Below are positions 54,045 to 63,147 of a stretch of 64,000 nt of DNA, piece by piece. The translations under genes were made by a program, and so were the position numbers. Each line of letters begins with the position of its first letter. Position 1 is the stretch's first letter. Origin of the DNA: Hymenobacter sp. 5317J-9 (GTDB taxonomy: Bacteria; Bacteroidota; Bacteroidia; Cytophagales; Hymenobacteraceae); assembly GCF_022921075.1 (NCBI RefSeq), contig NZ_CP095050.1, positions 1,488,001-1,552,000 on the forward strand, read 5' to 3'. A model generated the notes under the pieces. The model was given only the letters and a program-made list of their open reading frames with translations. It ran no database searches and was not told the DNA's origin.

Positions 54045-54098
54045 ACTCTGCGAGTCCGCGTTTGGACGAACGTTCTAGTGGGCGCGGACTCGCAGAGT
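54045..54098. repeat. Inverted repeat hairpin in the rimM-trmD spacer
   Basis: ACTCTGCGAGTCCGCG (54045-54060) is exactly complementary to 54083-54098; imperfect pairing extends a few bases outward. It fills the 83-base gap between the rimM stop and the trmD start. There is no T-run on either side. It differs in sequence from the 14370-14463 type and may be another interspersed family. Confidence 0.8.
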
Positions 54099-54108
54099 CT
54101 AGGCTACG

Positions 54109-54690
54109 TTATGCTTCGTCGAATTCGTCGGGCTCGTCTTTGTCGCGCGAAGACGGCTTGAGGTACACGTCGAGCAAGCCTTCGGGCAGGTTCACGTGGA
54201 CTTGCTTTTTCTCGTGGTCGGCGTGGCTCACCAACTCATCCACCACCGGAATCAGCACTTCCTGGCCCTGGTAGCGCATGGCTAGCATGTCCTGTTGTGG
54301 CAGTTCGTAGAAGTTCTCCACCGTGCCCAGTTCACCTAAGTTCTCGTCTACCACGGTGAAGCCGATGACGTCGTGGAAGTAGAACTGGTCGTCTTCCAGT
54401 TCCGGCAACTCGGCCAGGGGCAGGTAAAGCTGCGAGCCGCGCAGGGGCTCGGCCTCCTCAATGCGGTCGATGCCACGCAGCTTGAGCAGCACGCGGTTGC
54501 CGGATTGGGACTGCACCTTTTCCACCTTGTGCTCCACCAGTTTGGTGGGGGCAGCGGGCAGGGCCAGGTACACTTTTTTGAGCTTCAGGTATTCTTCCAC
54601 GTCGTCCACGTCGAAGTGGGCGGCCACGTGGCCGCGCAGGCCGTGGGTTTTGAGGATGTAGCCGAGCTGATAGGTTTCGTCGAGGGTCAT
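54109..54690 (-). CDS. rimM: Ribosome maturation factor
   Basis: A 193-residue protein. The N-terminal RimM domain has YQLGYILKTHGLRGHVAAHF; the C-terminal PRC-barrel has FYFHDVIGFTVVDENLGELG and VLIPVVDELV. The last 20 residues are acidic and basic, not conserved (SSRDKDEPDEFDEA). It assists 30S maturation around S19 and 16S rRNA. It lies between rpsP and trmD. Confidence 0.95.
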   Translation of the reverse strand: MTLDETYQLGYILKTHGLRGHVAAHFDVDDVEEYLKLKKVYLALPAAPTKLVEHKVEKVQSQSGNRVLLKLRGIDRIEEAEPLRGSQLYLPLAELPELEDDQFYFHDVIGFTVVDENLGELGTVENFYELPQQDMLAMRYQGQEVLIPVVDELVSHADHEKKQVHVNLPEGLLDVYLKPSSRDKDEPDEFDEA

Positions 54691-54715
54691 GGCGAGTGGG
54701 AGAGGGGAAACGAAA

Positions 54716-54764
54716 AAGAGTTTGGGGGTTGCCAGCCGGTCCGGCTCACAACTCCCAAACTCTT
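54716..54764 (-). terminator. Terminator-like hairpin (possible attenuator) between rpsP and rimM
   Basis: AAGAGTTTGGGGGTT (54716-54730) pairs with AACTCCCAAACTCTT (54750-54764) with one G-U. On the minus strand it is followed by TTTTTCG. It comes 23 bases after the rpsP stop, so it may reduce expression of rimM-trmD relative to rpsP. Confidence 0.65.
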
Positions 54765-54786
54765 ACGGTTTTCAGTTGCCTAAAAA

Positions 54787-55332
54787 CTACTCGGCAGCTT
54801 CGGCAGCAGCCTCTTCGGCCGGAGCCTCGGTGGCTTCTTCGGCAGCCGGAGCGGGGGCGTTAGCAGCCAGCAAGGCAGCCTGCTTCTGACGCAGCGCTTC
54901 GGCGCGAGCCTCTTTCACCTTGGTTTCGGCGGCGAAAGCAGCTTTGCGGGCTTCTTCCTTCGCATCCACCAGGCCAGTGCGCTTGCCTTCGATTTTGGCG
55001 TCTTTCTCCGACTTCCAGGCGTCGAAACGCTGGTCGGCCACCTCTTGGGTGATGGCGCCTTTGTCGACACCCAGCTGCAGGTGACGACGGTAGAGCACGC
55101 CGCGGTAGCTGAGCATGGCCCGAACGGTGTCGGTGGGCTGAGCACCGGTCATCATCCAGTAGAACGCGCGGTCGGCGTCGTAGTTGATGGTGGCGGGGTT
55201 GGTGTTGGGGTTGTAGGTGCCGAGTTTCTCGATGAAACGGCCGTCGCGGGGCGAGCGGCTGTCAGCTACTACGATGTCGTAAGTCGCGGCCTTTTTGCGG
55301 CCACGGCGGGCGAGGCGGATTTTAACTGCCAT
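54787..55332 (-). CDS. rpsP: 30S ribosomal protein S16 with long acidic tail
   Basis: A 181-residue protein. The first 80 residues are standard S16: [38 protein letters not shown] and [19 protein letters not shown]. The remaining 100 are a charged helical and Ala/Glu-rich extension ending [17 protein letters not shown]. Extended S16 tails are common in Bacteroidota. It is first in the ribosomal block. ATG 55332 is used; the frame extends to 55398 without support. Confidence 0.96.
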   Translation of the reverse strand: MAVKIRLARRGRKKAATYDIVVADSRSPRDGRFIEKLGTYNPNTNPATINYDADRAFYWMMTGAQPTDTVRAMLSYRGVLYRRHLQLGVDKGAITQEVADQRFDAWKSEKDAKIEGKRTGLVDAKEEARKAAFAAETKVKEARAEALRQKQAALLAANAPAPAAEEATEAPAEEAAAEAAE

Positions 55333-55395
55333 AAACCGGTGGGGTTGTGCGACGCAGCTCGTGCGTCTGATGAAGATTTCCCGAAATTGGGAGTG

Positions 55396-55403
55396 CAAAG
55401 GTA
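55396..55403 (-). promoter_or_regulatory. -7 box for the rpsP operon
   Basis: TACCTTTG on the minus strand matches the consensus exactly, 63 bases upstream of the rpsP start. Confidence 0.6.
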
Positions 55404-55430
55404 ACGCTTGGTCAGCGGATTAGCTAGCAG

Positions 55431-55478
55431 AGTAACGAAAAAAGCCCTGGCGGTAAGACCAGAGCTTCTTTCGTTACT
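55431..55478 (-). terminator. Terminator of the desaturase gene
   Basis: AGTAACGAAAAAAGCCCTGG (55431-55450) pairs with 55459-55478 with few mismatches. On the minus strand the stem is followed by CTTTTTTCG. It begins 11 bases after the desaturase stop. Confidence 0.75.
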
Positions 55479-55488
55479 CTTGTTGAAT

Positions 55489-56277
55489 CTACGCCGCCAT
55501 GGCTTCGCGCTTGGGCTTGGCCAGCTTCGACATGGTGTTCAGGTTCATGTTTTTGCGCTTCACCTTGATGATGCCCACTTTATTCAGGCCCCAGATGGCC
55601 ACGTAGGTGGGGTCGAACTCCCACCACTTCACGCCGAAGTTGACGCGCATGGGCAACTTGTGGTGGTTGTTCTGGAACAGCTCGCCGAAAGCCAGAAAGT
55701 CCAGCGCCAGGGTGTTCATCGACTTGTCGTTGTTGTCGAAGTTCTGGTAGCCGTATTTGTGGCCGCCCCAGTTCACAATGGCGCCGTGGATAGGACCCAT
55801 CAGGAAGTGAATGGGCAGCAGCAGGTACTGCCACCACGCCGTGGCGAAATTGATGTAGAACAGCACGTAGGCCGTGCCCCAGCCCACCCGCGAGTACACG
55901 GTGCCGCCGAATTTGTCGAGCCAGTTCCATTCCGGAATGTCGCCCTCGAAGCGTTTGGCACCTTCGTGGTTGTTGTTCACCACGTCGTTGTAAATCACCT
56001 TGGTCTTCCACATCATGTCGAACGCGTTGTTCGAGAAGTGGGGCGAGTGCGGGTCCAGCTCGGTGTCGGAGTAGGCGTGGTGCATGCGGTGCAGCAGCGC
56101 ATACGCCCGCGGCGAGAGGAAGCTGCTGCCTTGGCAGAGGTAGGTGAAGGCAAAGAAGAACTTCTCCCAAAACTTGTTCATCGTAAACATCTTGTGCGCC
56201 GCGTAGCGGTGCAGGTAAAACGTCTGCGTGAACAGCGATAAATAGTAGTGGGCAACGAAGAAAATGAGGATAGCCAT
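55489..56277 (-). CDS. Acyl-CoA/fatty acid desaturase
   Basis: A 262-residue integral membrane diiron desaturase. The three His boxes are FYLHRYAAHK, LHRMHHAY and QNNHHKLP, plus an additional His in GGHKYG. Four hydrophobic helices fit the family. It introduces a double bond into an acyl chain, probably for membrane fluidity; position and carrier are unknown. The C-terminus is basic (KLAKPKREAMAA). It is monocistronic with its own promoter and terminator. Confidence 0.92.
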   Translation of the reverse strand: MAILIFFVAHYYLSLFTQTFYLHRYAAHKMFTMNKFWEKFFFAFTYLCQGSSFLSPRAYALLHRMHHAYSDTELDPHSPHFSNNAFDMMWKTKVIYNDVVNNNHEGAKRFEGDIPEWNWLDKFGGTVYSRVGWGTAYVLFYINFATAWWQYLLLPIHFLMGPIHGAIVNWGGHKYGYQNFDNNDKSMNTLALDFLAFGELFQNNHHKLPMRVNFGVKWWEFDPTYVAIWGLNKVGIIKVKRKNMNLNTMSKLAKPKREAMAA

Positions 56278-56344
56278 AAGGTGTTCTAAAGCTGAACTGC
56301 ACGCACAAGCAAAATACCCGCGCTTAGGTTCAGTGGAGGTGACG

Positions 56345-56352
56345 CAAAATTA
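56345..56352 (-). promoter_or_regulatory. -7 box for the desaturase gene
   Basis: TAATTTTG on the minus strand matches TAnnTTTG exactly, 67 bases upstream of the start. Confidence 0.55.
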
Positions 56353-56432
56353 CGGCCACCGCCAGGGCAGGGGAGGATTCGGTGCCAGAAGGCCAAAATC
56401 TTGCACGTAGCGCGAACGGCTCCGTGCGCGGG

Positions 56433-57200
56433 TTACTTATAGTACTCCCGGGCAGCGTCCCAGTGCGGGGCATCGGGCAGGGGGGCAATCAGCGTCATCG
56501 CCTCTTTCGTGACCGGATGCTGCAATTGCAGCTGGCGGGCGTGCAGGGCAATGCTCACGTCGGGCAGCGGGGCAATGAAGCCGTACTTCACGTCGCCCAC
56601 GATGGGCGTGCCCAGGCCGGTGGCCAGCTGGGTCCGAATCTGGTGGGGGCGGCCCGTCACCGGGTTCACCTGCAGCAGGAAGCGGTTGCCGGCCGGGCCC
56701 AGCAACTCATAGCTCAGCTCGGAGCGCAGGCCCTGGCCGTGGGCCGTGGGGTAGGCCTTGGTTACGTTGCGCACGGTGTCTTTCACCAGCCAGTGAATGA
56801 GCGTACCGCTTTCGGGCACCGGAGGCTTGCCGGTGAGGGCCCAGTAGGTTTTATGGATTTTGTCGTCCCGAAACATTTCGTTCAGCCGGCTCAAAGCCTT
56901 GCTGGTTTTGGCCAGGATGACGATGCCCGACACGGGCCGGTCGATGCGGTGGCACACCCCCACAAAGGCTTCGCCCGGCTTCTTGTATTTGAAGCGCAGG
57001 TATTCGGCGGCTTTTTTGGAGAGGGGCTCGTCGCCGGTGGCGTCGCCCTGCACGAGGAGGCCGGCGGGCTTATTGATGACGAGAAGATGATTGTCTTCGA
57101 ACAGAATTTCTCTGCCTTCGGACCAGAGGTTGGGACGATTCACGCGGCGGGAAGCGGGGGCGGGCGGTTGGGTTTCGCAGGAGCGGGCCGGGGCCCACAC
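56433..57200 (-). CDS. RluA-family pseudouridine synthase
   Basis: A 255-residue enzyme. The catalytic Asp is in VCHRIDRPVSGIVILAKTS. LFEDNHLLVINKPAGLLVQ and NPVTGRPHQIRTQLA are the flanking family motifs. There is no S4 domain. It isomerises uridine in rRNA or tRNA; the target cannot be told. The first 25 residues are poorly conserved; a -7 box at 57264-57271 supports the start at 57200. Confidence 0.92.
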   Translation of the reverse strand: MWAPARSCETQPPAPASRRVNRPNLWSEGREILFEDNHLLVINKPAGLLVQGDATGDEPLSKKAAEYLRFKYKKPGEAFVGVCHRIDRPVSGIVILAKTSKALSRLNEMFRDDKIHKTYWALTGKPPVPESGTLIHWLVKDTVRNVTKAYPTAHGQGLRSELSYELLGPAGNRFLLQVNPVTGRPHQIRTQLATGLGTPIVGDVKYGFIAPLPDVSIALHARQLQLQHPVTKEAMTLIAPLPDAPHWDAAREYYK

Positions 57201-57263
57201 GGGGGCTTCCGCACGTCATCAGACCACACTCGCCCGGCGCTCCGCTCTTGCTGAATTATGCGG

Positions 57264-57271
57264 CGAAGATA
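57264..57271 (-). promoter_or_regulatory. Putative -7 box for the pseudouridine synthase gene
   Basis: TATCTTCG on the minus strand, one mismatch from consensus, lies 63 bases upstream of the start. Confidence 0.4.
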
Positions 57272-57325
57272 CGAAGCTCAGCGGGAGTACGCCCGGGTTT
57301 CATGCGGGGCACGCTTGGTCTGAAG

Positions 57326-57386
57326 GCCGTGAAGGACCTTGTCACGTCCGAATAGGTCGGGGCAACGTGATAAGGTCCTTCACGGC
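57326..57386. repeat. 22-bp inverted repeat, interspersed intergenic hairpin
   Basis: GCCGTGAAGGACCTTGTCAC (57326 on, 22 bases) pairs with 57365-57386 with one G-U position; the loop is 17 bases. GTTCAGGATGACAG follows the right arm. It lies between the panB stop and the pseudouridine synthase promoter. It has the same build as the elements at 14370 and 36902 but a different sequence. Confidence 0.8.
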
Positions 57387-57412
57387 GTTCAGGATGACAG
57401 ACAATAGTCGTT

Positions 57413-58228
57413 TTAGTACCCTTCTTCCTTGCTTGGAAACTCGCGGCTTTTCACGTCGGCCACGTAGTGCTGCACCGCCTCGGTCATCACGTCGTGCAGC
57501 TCGGCATAGCGGCGCAGGAAACGGGGCTTAAACTCTTTGGTGAGGCCCAGCATGTCGTGCACCACCAGCACCTGCCCGTCCACGTCGGGGCCGGCACCGA
57601 TGCCGATGACGGGAATGGTGAGCTCCTCGGCCACCTGTTTGGCCAGCGAGGCGGGGATTTTCTCCAGCACCAGGCCGAAGCAGCCGATTTCCTGCAGCAG
57701 GCGGGCGTCTTCGAGCAGCTTCTGGGCCTCGGCTTCTTCTTTGGCGCGCACGGTGTAGGTGCCGAATTTGTAGATGCTCTGGGGCGTGAGGCCAAGGTGG
57801 CCCATCACCGGAATGCCGGCCGTGAGAATGCGAATGATGCTGTCCTTCACCTCGGCGCCGCCTTCCAGCTTCACGCCGTGGCCGCCGCTTTCTTTCATGA
57901 TGCGGATGGCCGAGCGCAGGGCCTCCGACGAATTACCCTGGTAGGAGCCAAAAGGCATATCCACCACCACAAAGGCGCGCTTCACAGCGCGCACCACGCT
58001 TTGGGCGTGGTAAATCATTTGGTCGAGGGTGATGGGCAGGGTGGTTTCGTGGCCGGCCATCACGTTGGAAGCCGAGTCGCCGACGAGCAGGACGTCGACG
58101 CCGGCGCCGTCGAGGATTTGGGCCATCGAGTAATCGTAGGCCGTGAGCATGGAGATTTTTTCCCCCCGCTGCTTCATGGCGAGCATCTGGTGGGTGGTGA
58201 CGAGCTTGACTTCCTTGTGCTGGGACAT
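57413..58228 (-). CDS. panB: 3-methyl-2-oxobutanoate hydroxymethyltransferase
   Basis: A 271-residue enzyme of pantothenate and CoA synthesis that makes ketopantoate from ketoisovalerate and methylene-THF. Motifs: [60 protein letters not shown] and [16 protein letters not shown]. The length matches the family. No other pan genes are in the window. Confidence 0.97.
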   Translation of the reverse strand: MSQHKEVKLVTTHQMLAMKQRGEKISMLTAYDYSMAQILDGAGVDVLLVGDSASNVMAGHETTLPITLDQMIYHAQSVVRAVKRAFVVVDMPFGSYQGNSSEALRSAIRIMKESGGHGVKLEGGAEVKDSIIRILTAGIPVMGHLGLTPQSIYKFGTYTVRAKEEAEAQKLLEDARLLQEIGCFGLVLEKIPASLAKQVAEELTIPVIGIGAGPDVDGQVLVVHDMLGLTKEFKPRFLRRYAELHDVMTEAVQHYVADVKSREFPSKEEGY

Positions 58229-58284
58229 GGGGGTGGCCGGCCGGGGCCGGGTTGACAGGGGAGGTGAACTGCCGTTTGGCGGGG

Positions 58285-58292
58285 CAAAGCTG
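58285..58292 (-). promoter_or_regulatory. Putative -7 box for panB
   Basis: CAGCTTTG on the minus strand, one mismatch from TAnnTTTG, lies 56 bases upstream of panB. Confidence 0.35.
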
Positions 58293-58326
58293 GCAACAAT
58301 TTCGTTATCCGGCGGCGGCGGCCCAG

Positions 58327-58356
58327 CAAAAAGCCCCTGGCCGGGGCGCAGGGGCT
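58327..58356 (-). terminator. Terminator of the receiver-like gene
   Basis: AGCCCCTG (58332-58339) pairs with CAGGGGCT (58349-58356). On the minus strand it is followed by a run of T. It lies 34 bases past the stop of the 58391-58777 gene and before panB. Confidence 0.75.
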
Positions 58357-58390
58357 GAAAAGATGGAGTGCAGATGAAGACGGGCAGCCG

Positions 58391-58777
58391 CTACTCGGCT
58401 TCGTCGAGGGCGGCGGGGTCGGGCGTCAGGTCGGGCTGGGGCAGCGACGACGCTTCCGAGTGCTGGGGCCAGGCCGGAGCCTGCAGCGCGAGCAGGCCCG
58501 GCAGGTCGGCCGGGTCCTGCACCATGAGGACGGGCGTGGGGGCCAGCACCTGCTGCTCGAGGGCTTCGGCCAGGGCCACGCCGTCCATGGTGCCCTGCAG
58601 GGGGCCGCTGAGTACAATGAGGTCGGGGTGCACGAGGCGGGCAGCCTTGAGGGCGGCGTCGCCGCGGGCTTCGACGCGCACCACTTCGTGGCCGGCGTCG
58701 TGCAGGTGGTGCTCAAGGGCAGCGGCTTGTTCGAGGGAATCGGCGGCGAGCAGAACGCGCAGAAAAAAGGGATTCAT
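58391..58777 (-). CDS. Degenerate response-regulator receiver-like protein
   Basis: A 128-residue protein starting MNPFFLRVLLAADSLEQAAA. The fold order matches a CheY receiver (VLLAADS, HDAGHEVVRVEARGDAALKA, HPDLIVLSGPLQGTMDG, TPVLMVQDPAD). The phospho-acceptor Asp position reads Ser (DLIVLSG) and the first acidic pair is Ala-Asp. It has no output domain. It could be a phosphorylation-independent pseudo-receiver. ATG 58777 is preferred to 58879. Confidence 0.65.
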   Translation of the reverse strand: MNPFFLRVLLAADSLEQAAALEHHLHDAGHEVVRVEARGDAALKAARLVHPDLIVLSGPLQGTMDGVALAEALEQQVLAPTPVLMVQDPADLPGLLALQAPAWPQHSEASSLPQPDLTPDPAALDEAE

Positions 58778-58902
58778 GGCAGCGGCAGAAAACGGGCAGG
58801 AGTCCAAAGCACGCCCTGCCACCTTTCCGGCGCCGCCAATAACGTTCAATCCCAGCCCGGGCCCCGCAAACAGCGGCAATCCCTATCCGAACGAAAACGG
58901 GC

Positions 58903-61900
58903 CTATTGGAACTGCACCGTGCGGTTGCGATTAATCTTTAAATCCTGCAATAAACTGCTCTTGGCCGCAATGGTGAAATTGTAGCCTTTGTATTGCCCAA
59001 ACGGAATCCAGGTGCCGTTTATCTGCCAGCAGTGCAAATCCCGGAAGAAACTCACGGTGGGGAACGTGACGGCCTGGCTGGTGAAGTCGTAGCCGAAGCT
59101 GGTGGTGAGGCGCAGGTTTTCGGTGAGCTTCACCGAGCCATCGGCCCGAATGGTGTTGACGGCCAAAATGGGTGGCCGGCCGTTGGCCCGGATGTATTCC
59201 TGCGTGAGCGGGGTGAAGGCCGTGGTGTAGCCGGCGTTGTAGCTCATATTGAGCTCCCACGGAATGTCGAAATCGACGTAGTCGGCGTAGTAGTTGGGCG
59301 GGCCCACCGTGCCCAGCGAAGGCGTGTTGGACGGCGCCACGGCCCGCGGCACGGCGCTTTTCTTCTTGCCCGAAGCCGGGTTGAAGGCGTAGTTGGTGGA
59401 AAAAACGGCCGACTCCAGGCGCAGCAGCCGGCGCGGGTTGGCCTCGAAGAGGTACTTGTTGATGGTGCGGCCCGAGGCGGTGCGCTGGTAGGGGTCGAAG
59501 ACGAAGCTGCTGTTGAAGGCGAGCTTTTTGGCCAGCTGGGTGCGGAAGCTCACGCCCAGCTTGGACAGGCGCTGGGTGTCGGCCGCGAAGTTGTAGCTGA
59601 GATTCAAATCGAGCCCTTCGATGAGGCTGACCTTGCGGAAGGGGTTGAGGCCGGTGGTGTCGTTTTCATCCCGGATTTTAAGCTCTACCGCGTTCTGCAG
59701 CTGAAACGACAGCAGGCTTTGGCGGTTGCTGGTGGGCGCCCCAAACAGGAAGTTGTCGTAGGAATTGAAGGTGTAAGCGTTGAGCGCCCGCGGGTCCGTC
59801 ACCACGCGGCCAAACTGGTCCACGAAGCCGGTGAGGACGTCCTGCCCCTGCAGGTACACCGGCACGCCCTGCGGAAAATTCTTGTCGCGCCCCAGCGCCG
59901 GGGCGTAGGTGTAGGTAAGGCTGGGCGTCACCTTGTGGCGCAGGGCCTGAATCTTGTGGGTGCCTTTGCGCACAATGGTGCCGTAGAACGTGGTGTTGAG
60001 GCTGGCCCCGCCCGAGTAGGTGCTCACGCGGTTGAAGCCGTATACCGTGTCGATGCGCACGGCCTGGGCCACGGGGCTGTAGCGGTAGCGCAGGCTCTGG
60101 GCGTACCACACCTCGCCGTAGTTCACGGTGGGGCTCAGCTTGAAGTACGGCCCCAGGTTGTAGGAGCCCAGCCCGATGCCGAACTGGTGCTGCACGCCGT
60201 TGCGGGAGTTGCGCAGCAGCTTGCCCACGTTGCTGAAGCTAAACGGAATGCGGCTGACGTCGGTGGTGCCGCCCAGCAGGGGCAGGCCGTTGCTCAGCGA
60301 GCGGGCGCTCACTTGGTTGCTCAGCTCGTTGCGGGCAATGAGGTTGTAGCTCAGCGTGAACTGCTCGTAGGAGCTGGCGCCGAACTTGCCGCCCGCGCCG
60401 GGCTTGATGCCGAACCACTGATAAGGGTATTGCCGGGCCACGCCCACGCTGATGTCGGGCAGCGTGAAGGTCATGGTGCCGTCGGTGCCCTGGCTCTGGC
60501 TCAGGCGCACGTCGTAGTTGATAGGCGAGTTCCGAATCTGCTTCGAGTAGCTGATGGTGGAGCTGAACTGCGTCGACACGTTGCGCCGCACGTCGAGGCT
60601 GTTGATGCGGTTGTAGCTGCTGGTGCCCGCGTTCACGCTGGCCGAGAAGCGCCCGCCGCCGGGCTTGGGCACCGGCGTGTGGTTCCAGGTAATCCAGAAG
60701 GAGTTTTCGGACGGCGGCTTGATGTACTCGGGGCCGGTGCTGAGAGAGCCCGGGTCCAGTATCTGGGCCGTGGGGCGGGTGGTGAAGCGGAAGTTGAAGT
60801 TGCCCTGGTACGTGTAGCGCTTCAGGTACGTCACGTCGGCGGTGGCGCCCCAACCGCCGAAGGTTTGGGCATTGCCGGCGTACACGTCGCCCGTGAGGCG
60901 CACCCCGATGTAGTCATTCGGGGCGAAGTAGTAGCCCCCGTTGGTGAGGTAGTAGCCGCGGTCGGCCGCCTGCCCAAAGGTGGGAATGAGCACGCCCGAG
61001 CCGCGGCTCTTGTTGGGCGTGGGAAAGAAGCCGAACAAAAAGCCCAGCGGCGTGGGCACGTCGCCAATCACCAGGTTGAATGGGCCGGTCACCACCTTGT
61101 CGCCCGGAATCACCTTCATTTTCTTGGCCTGAATGTAGAAGTGCGGGTGCTCCAGGTTGCAGGTGGTGTAGCGCCCCATCAGGCCGTTGATGTCGCCGTT
61201 GGGCAGGCGCTTGATGACCTGGGCGCCCACGTAGCCTTCGCCCTGCGTGGTCACGGCTTCGGTCACCTTGGCCTTGCGGCTTTTGAAGTTGTAGGCAATG
61301 CTGCGGGCCTCGTACTTCTGGCCGTTGTCGGTGAGCAGCGGCCGGCCCACCAGCTTGTTCTTCACCGTGTCCTGCTTGCCTTCGGCCTGCATGGTGTTGT
61401 TGCCGTAATTCACCGTGATGAGGGCCGCCTTGAGGTCGGTTTTGCCATACACCACGCTGGCGTTGTCGTAGAGCCGCGCCACCTTCTTGGTCACGTCGAA
61501 CTGAATGGAGTCTTGGGCCTTGTAGTTGATGGTGGTTTCAATTTGGCCCTTGCGCTTGGCCGCCAGTTGCAAAGAGTCGCCGGAGCGGCTCACCCCGTTC
61601 ACCAGGCCGGTGGTATCGGTAGGGGTGAGGCCGGGGCGGCGGGTGGTGCCGCCGGGCGCCAGCGTGTCGGGCACGGGCTTGTGCGAGGCCCCGGGAATGC
61701 GCGACTGGCCGGCGTTGACGGCGCCGGGTGGGGCGGGCCCACGGGGTCGCGCGGGTCGGGCGAAATGTTGCGCACCGGTGGGGTGGGGGCGCTGCCGGGC
61801 CGCTGGCCGGGCTTGGCCTTCGGAATGGGCCGGGCCGGCACCACGGGGGGCGGTCGGGGGTAGCCGGCGTGGCCAGGATGGCCTTGCGCCGGTCTTTGCG

Positions 61901-62029
61901 AGCTTGAATCTTGGCCTTGCGGGGCGTTTGTGTCTTAGGTGCGGCCGGCGTCACGGTTTGGCTGTGGGCTGGCTCAACTGCACCAAACACCAGCACCGCC
62001 AGCAGGGCCCGAAACCAAAAAAGGCGCAC
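58903..62029 (-). CDS. lptD: LPS-assembly outer membrane protein LptD, two apparent frameshifts near the 5' end
   Basis: A GTG start at 62029 gives a signal peptide (VRLFWFRALLAVLVFGAVEP, then AHSQ). Reading is lost at the G-run 61845-61850 and again at 61730-61733 (plus-strand runs). Adding one base at each joins the signal peptide through DRPPVVPARPIPK and GPPPPGAVNAGQS to the long frame starting near 61674. That frame has the LptA-like N-domain (DSIQFDVTKKVARLYDNASV, YGNNTMQAEGKQDTVKNK) and a large C-terminal barrel to the last residue (NRTVQF). LptD inserts LPS into the outer leaflet with LptE. Because it is normally essential, the two breaks are probably sequencing errors. Confidence 0.88.
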
Positions 62030-62124
62030 CCGTGCACCTTGAAAAAGGGACGGCTGTGCCCGAAAATAGGCGGCGGCAGGGAGGCCAAACCAGGAAGGCA
62101 AAGTATAGTAGCGGTTAATTCGTT

Positions 62125-62132
62125 TACTTTTG
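62125..62132 (+). promoter_or_regulatory. -7 box for the amidase gene
   Basis: TACTTTTG matches the consensus exactly and lies 49 bases before the GTG start at 62181. A minus-strand -7 box starts 10 bases further on. Confidence 0.6.
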
Positions 62133-62141
62133 GGGCTTCTA

Positions 62142-62149
62142 CAAAGGTA
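62142..62149 (-). promoter_or_regulatory. -7 box with -33 TTG for lptD
   Basis: TACCTTTG on the minus strand is an exact consensus, with TTG 20 bases upstream. It would give a leader of about 105 bases before the GTG at 62029. Confidence 0.62.
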
Positions 62150-62180
62150 GCAGGTCGCTACCGCCCCTTCAACGAACGAC

Positions 62181-63029
62181 GTGCGGATTATTGTCATCCT
62201 GGCCAGTGCCGCCCTCTTGCTGCTGGGCGCCGCAAGTGGGGAGTGGAAAGCAGAGGCCCAGACCACGGCCGACTCCACCCGCGTGGCGCCCGACTCGGCG
62301 GCGCTGCCCGACGCCAACGCCCCCTACCGCTACCGCCTGCGCACCGTGGTGCTCGACGCCGGCCACGGCGGCAAAGACCGGGGCTGCGCCGGCGCCAGCG
62401 CCCGCGAGGCCGACGTGGCCTTGGGCCTCATCCTGGCCCTGGGCAAGCAGATAGAGCAGAACATGCCCGAGGTGAAGGTGATTTACACCCGCAAAACCAA
62501 CGTCTTCATTGAACTCGACGAGCGGGCCGCCATTGCCAACCGCAACCACGCCGACCTGTTTATTTCCATTCACTGCAACGCCGGGCCCAGCCAAAGCCAC
62601 GGCACCGAGGTGTGGACCATGGGCCTGCACAAAACCACCGCCAACCTGGGCGTGGCCCAGCGCGAAAACTCGGTTATTCTGCAGGAAAAGAACTACCAGA
62701 CGCGCTACAACGGCTTCGACCCTAGCTCGCCGCAGTCGCACATCATGTTTTCGCTGTTTCAGTCGGCCTACATTACCAACAGCCTGCGCTTTGCCCAGCG
62801 CGTGGACCGGCAGCTGCGCACCACCGTCAGTCGCCCCAGCCGCGGCGTGAAGCAGGCCGGTTTTCTGGTGCTGTGGAAGTCGACCATGCCCTCGGTGCTC
62901 ATCGAGTCGGGCTTCCTGACCAACCCCGCCGAGGAGCGGTACCTCAACGACAAAGCCAATCAGTCGTATATGGCCGCGGGCATCTACCGCGCGTTCCGCG
63001 AATACAAGCGCGAGCTGGAAGGCGGATAG
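62181..63029 (+). CDS. N-acetylmuramoyl-L-alanine amidase (AmiC-like, Amidase_3)
   Basis: A 282-residue exported enzyme with a GTG start. The N-terminal segment (VRIIVILASAALLLLGAASG) is a signal peptide. The zinc site shows DAGHGGKDRG (His), an acidic residue in ASAREADVAL, SIHCNAGPS (His), and the catalytic Glu in LIESGFLTNP. ELDERAAIANR is also typical. It cleaves peptide stems from MurNAc in the periplasm. It is divergent from lptD with back-to-back promoters and is followed by an MCE gene. Confidence 0.94.
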   Translation: MRIIVILASAALLLLGAASGEWKAEAQTTADSTRVAPDSAALPDANAPYRYRLRTVVLDAGHGGKDRGCAGASAREADVALGLILALGKQIEQNMPEVKVIYTRKTNVFIELDERAAIANRNHADLFISIHCNAGPSQSHGTEVWTMGLHKTTANLGVAQRENSVILQEKNYQTRYNGFDPSSPQSHIMFSLFQSAYITNSLRFAQRVDRQLRTTVSRPSRGVKQAGFLVLWKSTMPSVLIESGFLTNPAEERYLNDKANQSYMAAGIYRAFREYKRELEGG

Positions 63030-63147
63030 CGCCCAGGCTACGGTTGAGGTTGGTTTTTGCCCGCCCGTCCGTCCCTGGAGCATCCGGTTCTCGTACGTGA
63101 CCAAAGTATAGTCCTGTTCCTCAATTCATCACTCAATACCTCTACAC

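Noticed and set aside
58993..61863. 956-codon plus-strand open frame opposite lptD
   Set aside because: Antisense shadow of a GC-rich gene; no recognisable domain and LptD motifs are clear on the other strand.
61526..62512. 328-codon plus-strand open frame spanning the lptD start and the amidase
   Set aside because: It runs through promoters and overlaps the amidase in the wrong frame.
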